Below are positions 24,001-33,284 of a DNA stretch of 64,000 nucleotides, one piece after another (positions within the stretch are counted from its first letter, which is position 1; each line of letters opens with the position of its first letter). The notes under the pieces are model-generated. The model searched no databases, had not been told where the DNA came from, and saw nothing but the letters and a program-made list of their open reading frames with translations. Position numbers and translations under genes: made by a program. The stretch is from Amyelois transitella (lineage: Eukaryota > Arthropoda > Insecta > Lepidoptera > Pyralidae), in the NCBI RefSeq assembly GCF_032362555.1, contig NC_083534.1:4571001-4635000 (forward strand), in the 5' to 3' direction.

Positions 24001-27000
24001 ATGTTTTCGGATTTAACTTCCAGGTCACGGCAAGTCTGACTTCCTCCCGGCCGGGCCGCTGCCTACCCACTCCCTCTTCCTGGAGGTCATCAGGAAGGTG
24101 CTGCAGCATTTGGAGTGGGAGACCTTCATGTGCATCAGCCATTCCATGGGAGGAGCATTGGGTACGTAATTCTGATTTTATTTATTTATATAAACTTTAT
24201 GCACGTAAAATGCATCTCTGCCAGTCGAATCTTGTTCTGACGCCATGTCATGTCACACAGTTTGAAGACATGTCGTGTCATGTTGTGGCCATATTCTTTA
24301 AGTCACATGTAGCATCCATCTTGTAGATACCATGCAGCGGCCATCTTGTTGATGTCACATGTTGAAGTCATCTTGTTGATGTCACATGTTGAAGTCATCT
24401 AATTAACAAATGTGACAAGTTCCAGTCATTTTGTTCCACCGTCTGTGATGATGTGGCCATTTTCTTTATGTCACGTGTAGCATCCATCTTGTTCATACCA
24501 TGCAGCGGCCATCTTGTTGATTTCATGTAGCTGCCATCTTGTCATCAAATGTGTCGTGTTCCAGCCATCTTGTTCCACCGCCTGCGGCCGGGGCTGACCC
24601 GGCTGGTCTGCCTGGACCCGCTGTACGGGCTGTTGCGCTACTCCGGCATGACGGAGCACCACAGCAAATATCTTAGTCTCATGTCACATGTGTCATTTTG
24701 CAGCCATCTTGTTGATGTCTAATGTTGAAGTCATCTAATTAATAAATGTGACATGTTCCACGGTCTGAAACCATCCGTCACATGTAGCATCCATCTTGTA
24801 GATACCATGCAGCGGCCATCTTGTTGATGTCATGTAGCATCCATCTTGTAGCCATGCAGCGGCCATCTTGTTGATGTCATGTAGCATCCATCTTGTAGCC
24901 ATGCAGCGGCCATCTTGTTGATGTCATGTAGCATCCATCTTGTAGCCATGCAGCGGCCATCTTGTTGATGTCATGTAGCATCCATCTTGTAGCCATGCAG
25001 CGGCCATCTTGTTGATGTTATATAGCAGCCATCTTGTTGATGTCATGTAGCATCCGTCTTGTAGCCATGCAGCGGCCATCTTGTTGATGTTATATAGCAG
25101 CCATCTTGTTGATGTCATGTAGCATCCATCTTGTAGCCATGCAGCGGCCATCTTGTTGATGTTATATAGCAGCCATCTTGTTGATGTCATGTAGCATCCG
25201 TCTTGTAGCCATGCAGCGGCCATCTTGTTGATGTCATGTAGCATCCGTCTTGTAGCCATGCAGCGGCCATCTTGTTGATGTTATATAGCAGCCATCTTGT
25301 TGATGTCATGTAGCATCCGTCTTGTAGCCATGCAGCGGCCATCTTGTTGATGTTATATAGCAGCCATCTTGTTGATGTCATGTAGCATCCATCTTGTAGC
25401 CATGCAGCGGCCATCTTGTTGATGTCATGTAGCATCCATCTTGTAGCCATGCAGCGGCCATCTTGTTGATGTTATATAGCAGCCATCTTGTTGATGTCAT
25501 GTAGCATCCGTCTTGTAGCCATGCAGCGGCCATCTTGTTGATGTTATATAGCAGCCATCTTGTTGATGTCATGTAGCATCCATCTTGTAGCCATGCAGCG
25601 GCCATCTTGTTGATGTCATGTAGCATCCATCTTGTAGCCATGCAGCGGCCATCTTGTTGATGTTATATAGCAGCCATCTTGTTGATGTCATGTAGCATCC
25701 GTCTTGTAGCCATGCAGCGGCCATCTTGTTGATGTTATATAGCAGCCATCTTGTTGATGTCATGTAGCATCCATCTTGTAGCCATGCAGCGGCCATCTTG
25801 TTGATGTCATGTAGCATCCATCTTGTAGCCATGCAGCGGCCATCTTGTTGATGTTATATAGCAGCCATCTTGTTGATGTCATGTAGCATCCGTCTTGTAG
25901 CCATGCAGCGGCCATCTTGTTGATGTTATATAGCAGCCATCTTGTTAATGTCATGTTGCAGCCATCTTGTTCCATCGCCTGCGGCCGGGGCTGACCCGGC
26001 TGGTCTGCCTGGACCCGCTGTACGGGCTGCTGCGCTACTCCGGCATGACGGAGCACCACAGCAAGTTCGTCAGTCTCATGTTCTACGAGCGGTACTACGA
26101 CACGCTCTACCGCAATTTCAGGTAAACATGTTCAGACAAATCCTAGTTAATTGGTAGTTAATAGGTACATACATATAATCGCGTCTTTCTCCCTTACGTG
26201 TGCCGTGTGGTTCCCGACACCAAAAGAAAAAAGAATAGGATCACTCCATCTGTTTCCCATGGATGTCGTAAAAGGCGACTATCGGGTAGGCATAAGCCTA
26301 CCTAAAAGAAGAATCCCAAGTTTATAAAAACTTGGGATTCTTCTTTTAGGCGATGGGCTAGCAACCTGTCACTATTTGAATCTCATTTCTACCTTAAAGC
26401 CAAATAGCTGAACGAGGCCTTTCAGTGTTTTCAAGACTGTTGCCTCTGTCTACCCCGCAAGGGATATAGACGTGATTATATGTATGTTTGCATGTATTTA
26501 CCCCCTACGGGGTGGACGGAAACAATAGGTTGCTAGCCCATCGCCTACAAGAGGAATCCCAAGTTTTATCCAATCCTTCAGCATTTAAAATTAAAGTAAG
26601 TAATACAATTCAATTTAATTTAATTTATCATGGACCTGGTCTGAAATATATTAATATCTCTCAAACGTACGTTCACGTAATAAGTATACTCATTCCAGCG
26701 AGCCGAAGATATCAACGTACGAGGAAGCGCTTGAGTCAGTGATGCGCACGCGCAAGCTGACGCGGGAGCGAGCCGAACTCATTCTGTCCAGGAACCTCAC
26801 TCCCGCCGGCGAAGGTCTTTACAAGTGAGCCGCAATCTTTGACCAAACTAGCTTTTGCCGGTGGATTCGATCCCGTGTGTATTTCAAAATTAAATGTTAG
26901 TGCGTTGCCGTGTGGTTGCCGGCACCAATGGAAACAAAAAAATAGGACCACTCCGTAATTTTTGAGGGATGTCGTAAAAAGCTACAAAGGAATAGGGTTA

Positions 27001-27475
27001 TAAACTTGGCGATGGGATAGCAACCTGTCACTATTTTAATTACATTATATTACATCATTAAGCTGAACGTGCTGTTCTAGTCTTTTCAAGACTGTTGGCT
27101 CTGTCTACCCCGCAAGGGATATAGACGTGACCATATGTATGTATGTTTGTTAAGTTTTGGTATCCTGGTCTGCCTTCCAGGCTGTCTCCCCAGAAGGCGG
27201 CCTTCCAGACGGCGCACATCCCAGTCACCTTCGACCTCCTGGAACAGATCCTGAGCGACGTCTCCCTGCCCCTGCTCATCTTCCACACCACCCAGGCTTT
27301 GTCCCTCTACAACCAGATCCAGTGTTCCTCGCAGTCTGTCTGCCTGTTCGACCACAGCACCAGGAAGTATAAGGTGGTCTGCGTGGACGGCAGCCACGAC
27401 CACCACCTGCTGAAGCCTGAAGACTTCGTGGATCATATTGTTGACTTTTTAAATACTTGTTCATCGAAGATTTGA
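18092..27475 (+). CDS. Serine hydrolase-like protein, gene 3 (alpha/beta hydrolase, SERHL/kraken type)
   Basis: Exons 18092-18143, 22858-22989, 24024-24161, 25962-26121, 26699-26824 and 27181-27475. All are GT/AG with phases 1,1,1,2,2, totalling 903 nt or 300 aa. Exon 1 (MKEVTEWTIDVVGLKIA) was chosen because it is 52 nt and phase 1, exactly like exon 1 of gene 1, and joins to give KIA-M-LSWGSRG. VLLLHGHGDSAATF follows, then FDFPGHGKSDF. The nucleophile elbow reads SHSMG at 100-104 with Ser102, so the first Gly of G-x-S-x-G is Ser. DGSHDHH at 272-277 carries the probable His275. Exon 4 opens AILFHRLRPGLTRLVCLDPL. Intron 1 holds a Copia element, and intron 3 holds a minisatellite and a truncated extra copy of exon 4. 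An AATAAA lies 56 bases after the stop. Confidence 0.85.
18660..19090. repeat. SINE-A (+, 18719-18980) inserted in a LINE 3' tail
   Basis: The SINE-A copy interrupts a second repeat whose halves (TTTATTTACTAATTTATG before, ACTAATTTATGTACTTACAC after) repeat ACTAATTTATG at the joins, an 11-bp candidate target duplication. Fifteen extra bases lie between the left copy and the SINE start. The host repeat is also seen at 44760-44895. Confidence 0.65.
19140..19395. repeat. SINE-A 3' fragment and SINE-D fragment
   Basis: 19155-19220 is a plus-strand SINE-A tail. 19290-19395 is a minus-strand SINE-D piece (CTTCAGTCCCGGTTGCATCC, GGAGCCCGGGGTACGCC). Confidence 0.65.
19466..19653 (-). repeat. 3' LTR of the Copia element
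   Basis: 188 bp, TG...CA on the minus strand, highly similar to the LTR at 22127-22314 with a handful of substitutions. It is preceded on the minus strand by the purine tract. Confidence 0.92.
19812..21964 (-). pseudogene. Degenerate Copia gag-pol
   Basis: On the minus strand an ATG at 21964 opens MEVNPINSTNNVMKLEGARN, then NWNIWKFQM, a typical Copia gag start. A one-base shift near 21840 leads into the next frame, and gag runs abruptly into a post-integrase linker. The start of the RT domain (EAIKIESQTLNDNNTW, ISSKWVLSLK) ends near 21199. After a deletion comes REIIGCLMYAASGT, a 610-bp LINE insertion, then RPDLCYPVSLLSRY and the RNase H region (GYCDADWAGD, STSGYMFKL, SSTESEYV, HVDIRYHFI) to the end at 19812. 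It cannot encode an active element. Confidence 0.88.
20375..20984 (+). mobile_element. 5'-truncated LINE inserted in the Copia pol region
   Basis: TTGTGC at 20369-20374 and 20985-20990 is the target duplication; removing the insert restores the Copia reading through GTRPDLC. The insert encodes an ORF2 C-terminus to 20731 (LKLLTLPCVYIMEICIF, NLRSQYQLKLATGG, NKLPDYLKKL, FKKEIKLLL), a pattern common at the end of insect LINE ORF2 proteins. A 3' UTR follows, with an AATAAA and a terminal (TTTGA)n tail. It lies in the opposite orientation to the Copia element. Confidence 0.88.
22127..22314 (-). repeat. 5' LTR of the Copia element
   Basis: 188 bp, matching 19466-19653. On the minus strand its last bases TTTGTACA are followed directly by the tRNA-Met-type primer binding site at about 22107-22126. 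Confidence 0.92.
22315..22545 (-). repeat. SINE-A body split from its tail by the Copia element
   Basis: CATATAATCACGTCTACATC through TTCTATTGGTGCCGG. Its (CATA)n tail lies on the other side of the Copia element at 19449-19465, so this SINE-A was present first. Confidence 0.8.
22700..22812 (-). repeat. SINE-A tail-half copy
   Basis: (CATA)n TATGATCACGTCTATATCCC to TTGGCTTAGTGA. It ends about 45 bases before the acceptor of exon 2 of gene 3. Confidence 0.75.
23183..23451 (+). repeat. SINE-A full copy with 12-bp target duplication
   Basis: GTTAGATGTTCT occurs at 23167-23178 and again at 23452-23463 directly after the (ATGT)n tail. A few extra bases (ATGATG) separate the left copy from TGCCGTGTGG. 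Confidence 0.88.
23580..23965 (-). repeat. SINE-A interrupted by repeat C
   Basis: The SINE-A tail ATGTAATCACGTCT breaks at 23603, and repeat C runs to about 23741. SINE-A resumes at CGTCTATATCCCTTGCGGGG. CGTCT is present at both joins, suggesting a 5-bp target duplication for repeat C. Confidence 0.7.
24290..25961. repeat. Minisatellite with 191-bp higher-order unit in intron 3 of gene 3
   Basis: Units are built on GCAGCGGCCATCTTGTTGAT and GTAGCATCCATCTTGTAGCC. From about 24830 a 191-bp higher-order unit (47 + 72 + 72 bp) repeats about five times with very few changes; 24290-24830 is more diverged. The subunit phrase GCAGCCATCTTGTT is the same as the acceptor and first bases of exon 4 at 25959-25971 (CAG then CCATCTTGTT). 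The array therefore appears to have grown from the exon border. Confidence 0.92.
24565..24682 (+). pseudogene. Truncated duplicate of exon 4 of hydrolase gene 3
   Basis: After TTCCAG, the sequence matches 25962-26079 with a few substitutions and would encode AILFHRLRPGLTRLVCLDPL up to HSKYLSLM. It then breaks into repeat sequence with no plausible GT donor, so it cannot replace the downstream exon. It keeps an acceptor-like end and an open frame. More degraded echoes of the same border (TTCCAGTCATTTTGTTCCAC) lie at about 24419. Confidence 0.88.
26160..26495 (+). repeat. SINE-A copy with internal inverted segment
   Basis: A minus-strand tail (26160-26200) precedes a copy starting GTGCCGTGTGGTTCCCGACA. 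At 26293-26350 the AAGAATCCCAAGTTTATAAA block is inverted against itself. The tail is ATGTATGTTTGCATGT. Confidence 0.75.
26905..27148 (+). repeat. SINE-A copy next to the last-exon acceptor of gene 3
   Basis: GTTGCCGTGTGGTTGCCGGCAC to ATGTATGTATGTTTG. Its tail ends about 33 bases before the exon at 27181, so the polypyrimidine stretch GGTCTGCCTTCCAG is all the original intron left there. Confidence 0.8.
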
Positions 27476-27530
27476 TGTGTTTTAATAGATTTTGTTATTT
27501 AATATTTATTTATTTAAACAATTTTATAGA

Positions 27531-27536
27531 AATAAA
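27531..27536 (+). promoter_or_regulatory. AATAAA polyadenylation signal of gene 3
   Basis: Canonical hexamer 56 bases after the stop codon of gene 3. Confidence 0.6.
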
Positions 27537-27740
27537 GAGTTTTGAAATATATTTTATTGTCTACTGCATGAATTTAATCTTAAACCCTCAAATGGTGATA
27601 ACTGAAAATCAGCGTTTTTGTACTCTTTCAGTGCAAAAAGATCGCTGAGTTATGACCATTTCGACTTACTACAGCACATCCGTGTTAGTTTTAAGGATTT
27701 GTTATTGTTATATTTGTTTGTGTTTGTAGCATTGTCGAAT

Positions 27741-27935
27741 AAACAAGTCGTAGAAGGCGATAAGGGATAGGCTTATAATCTTGAGATTCTTTTAGGCTAG
27801 CAATCTGTCACTATTTGAATCTAAATTTATCATTAAGCCATAAAGGTTAACGTGGCCCTATCAGCCTTTTCAAGACTGTTGGCTCTGTCAACCCCGAAAG
27901 GGATATAGACGTAATACCTAATATGTATCTATGTA
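27741..27935 (+). repeat. SINE-A diverged copy
   Basis: CAAGTCGTAGAAGGCGATAAG to GGGATATAGACGTAATACC. It lies just downstream of gene 3. Confidence 0.7.
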
Positions 27936-27957
27936 TGAATGTAATTATAAAAATCCT

Positions 27958-28160
27958 ACCCTACTTAATATTATAAATGCGAAAGTTTGTGATTATATCA
28001 GGATGTCAGTTACTCATTCACGCAAAAACTACTGAACCGATTACGATGAAATTTGGTATGTAGGTAGCTGAAGACCCAGTATGACATATAGGCTACTTTT
28101 TATCCCGGAGTTCCCGCGGGATTGATTCCACGCGGACGACGTCGCGGGAGGCCTGTAGTA
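27958..28160 (+). repeat. Helitron-like repeat, ATTATAAATGCGAAAG type
   Basis: ACTTAATATTATAAATGCGA, ACTGAACCGATTACGATGAA, and CGCGGACGACGTCGCGGGAG near the end. Ends are diverged. A related copy is at 44483-44670. Confidence 0.5.
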
Positions 28161-28497
28161 TACAAAAAATATGTGTGTAGTTAAGACATAGGTACCTACA
28201 CTTATTTTGAAGAGGCAATCAAGGGTCAGGTATTATTAATCAGATACCTTACTGTTGATAGGTCACCTCAGTAACGTCAAATGAATTGAGAAAAATAAAG
28301 TTTAGATCTCGTATATTTGTATGTAAATCTGTTCATGTTTGTTTTAAACACAATGTTATATGACTGTTGTTTGCAAGAACCGAATCGTTGTCGGAAAACT
28401 TTGTCTTTCATCAGCGGTTCATCTTTACGGTGCGCGTCGTTTGCAGGATAGGATCTGAAATGTAAAGTTAACATTACATAACGTGGAAGATATATAT

Positions 28498-29330
28498 ACA
28501 TACATACATATGGTCACGTCTATATCCCTTGCGGGGTAGACAGAGCCAACAGTCTTGAAAAGACTGAATGGCCACGTTCAGCTATTTGGCTTTAAGATAG
28601 AATTGAGATTCAAATAGTCATTTGATGAATTATCTCTATTCATCTTCTTCTGTTCCTTAAGACATTGAGACTTTAGTACCTTAAGCTAAGCACTACTTTG
28701 CTAGACTAAAACACATTCAGCTGCGACTGCTTATGAAAGCCGACTGCCAAAGAAAGAAACGAATTCGGGAACCTCGTAGCTGACCTAAAAATGACTTTTT
28801 TTTTCGTTTGAATTCTCAAATTCTCAGTGAGTTGATAACATTGATCTGAGTGCGGTGTGAGGCAAGTCAAAATTGTAATTACCTTTGTTGACAAACAGAT
28901 CTGTAGTCCGCAACCCAACCGTCAAAATCCGTGAACCAACGGTGGAGGCCTTGTGTCGAATCTACAAAAAAAAATAATTATATTCCTGCATACATATAAT
29001 TACGTCTATATTCCTTGCGGCGCAGACAGAGCCGACAGTCTCGAAAATACTGAAAGGTCACGTTCAGCTGTATTGCTTCACAATGGAACTGACATTCAAA
29101 TAGTGACAGGTTGCTAGCTCATCGCCTACAAGAGGAATCGCAAGTTAATTAGCCCTAAGTCGTGTTTTACGACATCCATGGAAAATATAATGAAGTGGTT
29201 CTATTCTAAATCTGGGAAAACCACTCGTATTATCATATAATAATAGCTGAACGTGGCCATTCAGTCTTTTCAAGACTGTTGGCTCTGTCTACCACGCAAG
29301 GGATATAGACGTGACCATGTGTATGTATGT
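28498..29330. repeat. Three SINE-A copies
   Basis: 28498-28620 (-, tail half), 28990-29225 (-, near-full, diverged) and 29245-29330 (+, 3' fragment). 28621-28985 between them holds no recognisable feature. Confidence 0.75.
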
Positions 29331-29338
29331 GGTATTAT

Positions 29339-29945
29339 CATATTACTCCTCATCTCTTTGGAGAGGAGCCAGGGGTATCTGCCAGTGACGACGAGCCTGA
29401 ACTGCGTAGGTGAGGGTTTTACAGGAAGCGACTCCCGTCTGACTTCCGCAACTCAGGAACCTAACCCATACAGGGTCATGGTAACACATCCAGTTGTCTG
29501 AATGTGCAGTATTTTCACGTTTTTCCTCACCGTAAGAGCACCAGTTATCAAAAAAACTAATGTAGTAACTCAGGAAAGAGTTACATACATACATTCATAT
29601 GGTCACGTCCATATCCCTTGCGGGGTAGACAGAGCCAACAGTCTTGAAAAGACTGAATGGCCACGTTCAGCTGTTTGGCTTAATGATAGAATTGAGATTC
29701 AAATAGTGCCACATTGCTGGCCGATCGCCTAAAAATAAGAGTCCCAAGTTTGTAAGCCTATCCCTTAGTCGCCTTTTACGACATCCATGGGAAAGAGATG
29801 GAGTGGTCCTATTCTTTTTTGGTATTGGTGCCGGGAACCACACGGCACAGGAAAGAGTTATCGCTACATAACCACAGCGGGATTCGAACCCCATGCCTTT
29901 CAATTATAACTCAGACACCTTAACAACTTGGCTATAGTCGCTCGG
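29339..29945 (-). repeat. SINE-D, tRNA-derived, split by a SINE-A insertion
   Basis: On the minus strand the head (29945-29861) has ATAGCCAAGTTGTTAAGG as box A and GGGGTTCGAATCCCGC as box B. The body resumes at 29583 and runs to 29339 (GGTGAGGAAAAACG, CAGACAACTGGATG, GGAGTCGCTTCC). Confidence 0.75.
29584..29847 (-). repeat. SINE-A full copy with 13-bp target duplication
   Basis: 264 bp from CATACATACAT to CCACACGGCA, flanked by CAGGAAAGAGTTA at 29571-29583 and 29848-29860. Because it interrupts SINE-D, the empty site is known and both element ends are fixed. Confidence 0.93.
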
Positions 29946-30084
29946 GTCATACGCAGTAATTTTTCCTAACAATGTAATAAGTGCATTAATTATAATTACG
30001 TGGTCCAAGGTTCACATTTCATCATATATGTTACTTGCGTTATTAAAGATTACACATCACGTCTCCGTGTAGCTTTGAAATACA

Positions 30085-30200
30085 CAAAAATCAAGTTTAT
30101 ATCTCTTGTAAACGGGGTAGGCAGAGCCAACAGTCTCGAGAGGACCACGGGAAGGATACGGAGTGGTCCTATTCTGAAGTGCCAGAACCACACGGCACTA
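30085..30200 (-). repeat. SINE-A remnant with large internal deletion
   Basis: AAGTTTATATCTCTTGTAAACGGGGTAG then GGAGTGGTCCTATTCTGAAG and AACCACACGGCAC. Confidence 0.6.
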
Positions 30201-30359
30201 AACAGAGATAACTATCTTGTTAAAAGAAAGGTGACCTTTAACTGGCGTAAATGAACAATAAAATCTTTAATTTTGACGTTAAAGACGACTAAGTGAATTA
30301 GCGCTGTTACTTGTTGCAGCTACAAGGATCCAAGCCGAGACAAATTTAAACAAAAAGTC

Positions 30360-30540
30360 AAAAAGGCAAAATTTTATAGCATAATGACGACAGCATGAAG
30401 TTTTTAGAATATGTAATAATAGTTTGGCATAACTTTTTATTTCTAAACCATTATGCGACATGATGATTATGCGTAAAGTAGATTATGCCAAAAAACGTTA
30501 TGCAGTCTTCAGATTATACCATTAAAATTAATTATTTTTT
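30360..30540. repeat. Imperfect palindromic repeat rich in CATAAT/ATTATG
   Basis: Contains GATTATGCGTAAAGTAGATTATGCC and AACGTTATGC with several inverted matches. Similar GGCATAATCAT palindromes occur at 34785-34905 and 37700-37770. Confidence 0.4.
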
Positions 30541-30999
30541 TTTGTAGTTTGTTACCGCTTCTTCTGCACTGACGCCTTGGAAGCGGCAGTAAACTTAGTT
30601 TTAAAGTAATTTATTTGACGTCAACCAATGTTGTTAAACCATACGTTTTGACAATTATTAAGCGATATATTGTATCCTATAGTAATGAATAAAAATTTTG
30701 AATTTTGAATTAACCTAGCGGATGAAGAGTTGACAAATAAACAAATCCGACTTGTTTTTATATGTTCTGGTGATGGGAGAGAAGAGAATAAGATGGCGCG
30801 TGTCAGTTGCTTCGCTTCCTGTGCAGCTCGTGAAAGACAATCAAGAGAGAGGTCAGCAACCTGACACTATCTCTGAATGGCAATTAGGAATGTCATCAAC
30901 GTAGCCTTCTAATATGCACTGTCTACCCCGTTAGAGAAACAGACGTAATGTTTGTGTGTGTGTTGAAAAATACGTCTAGTTCCTTTATTGTTTGCCGGT

Positions 31000-31130
31000 T
31001 GACTGGAAGAGATCCCTTCATGGGATAAGTCCGCCATTGCAAGTGATTTGTTTCTTTTATAACTGTGTACTATTTTCTTGTTAGGTACTGTGTAAATTTC
31101 TATGCAATAAAGATATTACAATCAAACGTC
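31000..31130 (+). repeat. LINE 3' UTR fragment
   Basis: GACTGGAAGAGATCCCTTCA, GATAAGTCCGCCATTGCA and TATGCAATAAAGATATT are typical of LINE 3' ends. Inverted relatives lie at 35290-35430 and 36905-37090. Confidence 0.5.
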
Positions 31131-31659
31131 TTAGACGCGGTAACCGCTTGCCATCAGTCTTGTTGTTGACAACGAAAAATCTTATCTGTGTTGGTACTTA
31201 CCATAATTGTTGTGATAAACCATTTTTTTATATTTATATATATATTTAGATCAGAACATCACTTAAACACAAAAGAAATATCGATAAATTACTTAGCAAC
31301 TTTCTTTAGGTGACTAAATAATTTATAATACCTTTTATATCAAAAGTTTGTATAATTTGAAGTATGTTTAAATATTATTATACTTTTAACTTATTTGTTA
31401 TTATACAAACGTCTTAGTGTTATAAAATGTAAACAAACACTGCGTCCGATATGAATGTGATAGTGAGTAGTGTTGCGCACGCGCAGCGATATCGACGTTT
31501 CGACATTTATCGATACCTATCTCACGTTGGTAATGTTTTGTTTTATTGCTGATAATAATAATGTATTTGTTTCATTTTTTTTAAATTTCTCATGTTAGTT
31601 CGGTAACGAAAAAAAAACATAGTGTGTGCACAGCGGCTTCTCTTCCTATCCTACATACA

Positions 31660-31890
31660 TATATACATATAATCACAGCTATATTCCTTGTGGGGTAGAC
31701 AGAGCCTACAGTCTTGAAAGGTCACGTTCAGCTGTATGGCTCAATGATGGATTTGTGATTTAAATAGTGACAGGCTACTAGCCCATGTCCCCCAAGGAGA
31801 ATCCCAAGTTCATTGCCAGTCCCTCAGTGATCTTTTACGACGTCCATGGCAGTGGTCCCGTTTTAAAGTACCAGGAACCACACGGCACAC
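31660..31890 (-). repeat. SINE-A diverged copy
   Basis: ACATATAATCACAGCTATAT to CCAGGAACCACACGGCAC. 31131-31655 and 31891-32300 show no gene I can support. Confidence 0.75.
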
Positions 31891-32304
31891 GCTACCAATA
31901 TTGTTTCTTCGTTACCAACCAATCTTAGAAGTGAAATTACAAACAGATATTTGTATATAAGTCCGTGTGTGTGTTTGTGCCGCCGTCCCTACCAAACCGG
32001 TTGGTTGCGTTGCGACGTCTTCCTAGTTGGAGCAATGCGTTTTGCAATCAATGCTTCTTGGTCGCGTAACATTCTAATCTGTGGTAAGGTGCCGTTAACA
32101 CGAATCGACAAGATTAAACAAATAAATCTGGGTAAGTGCGTGTCGGGCCGCACGAAGGGCTTGACATGTTCATTGTTCTAAAGGTTGGTTGGTGAAATAA
32201 ATACCACTAAATAACCCATTTGTGCCGTGTGGATCTGATATACATATATGTTCAAAGAAGTTTGAGATGATATACAAACTCCTTCTTGTTATGTTCTTGT
32301 TTAT

Positions 32305-32575
32305 CTGTGCCCGCGACGTCGTCCGCGTGAAATAGTTATTATGGGCATCATTGAAGCCCTCAAGGATGAATAATTTTCCCCGTTTTTTTCACATTTTCCA
32401 TTATTTCTTTGCTCCTTAAAGTTGCAGCGTGATGTTATATAGCCCAAAGCCTTCCTCGATAAATGGCCTATTCAATGCAAAAAGAATTTTTCAATTCAGA
32501 CTAGTAGTACCTGAGAGAAGCACGTTCAAACAAATAAACACACAAACTCTTTAGCTTTATAAAATTAGTACAGAT
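32305..32575 (-). mobile_element. Diverged Helitron-like element
   Basis: Read on the minus strand: TCTGTACTAATTTTATAAAGC at the start and GCGGACGACGTCGCGGGCAC at the end, the same family as 7409-7674, with the terminal CTAG mutated. Confidence 0.45.
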
Positions 32576-33029
32576 GACATAGCAAACGCTGCTTTGTTTA
32601 CGCGCGTACGCAACTACCTTCTATTCTATTCTTTCCTATCAGCCTCTTCCTCATCTGCATTCTCTAAATTTGCGCGTGACATAATGTTTATAACACATTC
32701 TTCCTCATAATGACTTCTCAACAACCCCATTAGCATTTCCTCCTCCCCTTCATAAACGCGGAGACATTTAGAAATTATGATAGTGCGTTTGAGAGAAATA
32801 AAATACGAGAAGTATTTCAAATCGCTTATAATTAATGACTCGTTAATTTACATTAATATTGTAGATAATTATTATACAGCGGTACTTACTTATGACTGAT
32901 TTGGTATAAGTCTTAATCAAATTACTTTTAATAAAATAATAACAAATGTAATAAAGTCTTGATCATCAATCGGTTTATAAATATAACATAATCTTGCCTT
33001 AGGTTACTGATTTGACATAATAAATACAT

Positions 33030-33245
33030 ACATACATTAGTCACGTTGAAATCCCTTGCGGGGTAGACAGAGCTCGCAGTTTCGACAAAAACTAATAGGC
33101 CATGTTCAGCTGTTTGGCTCATCGAATTGAGATTCAAATAGTGACAGGATGCTAGTTCATCGCGTAAAAGCAGGATCCCAAGTTTATAAGCATATCCCTT
33201 GGTCGTCTTTTACGACATCCATGGGAACGAGATGGAGTGATCACA
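33030..33245 (-). repeat. SINE-A diverged copy
   Basis: CATACATACATTAGTCACGT to GGGAACGAGATGGAGTG. The TGCCGTGTGG end is missing. Confidence 0.7.
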
Positions 33246-33284
33246 TTAGAAACAAACAAACAGTCAAAGTGACAGTTAAGTTAG

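Noticed and set aside
24290-25961. CRISPR-like array
   Set aside because: Units are contiguous without unique spacers and lie in a eukaryotic intron.
24924-26059. Long minus-strand open frames with repeated MAAAWLQDGCYMTS-type peptides
   Set aside because: They follow the 191-bp minisatellite exactly, lie antisense to an intron, and have no start context or family match. They are artefacts of a repeat whose length leaves a frame open.
32626-32820. 64-residue acidic minus-strand frame
   Set aside because: No family motif and no splice context. Kept out for lack of support.
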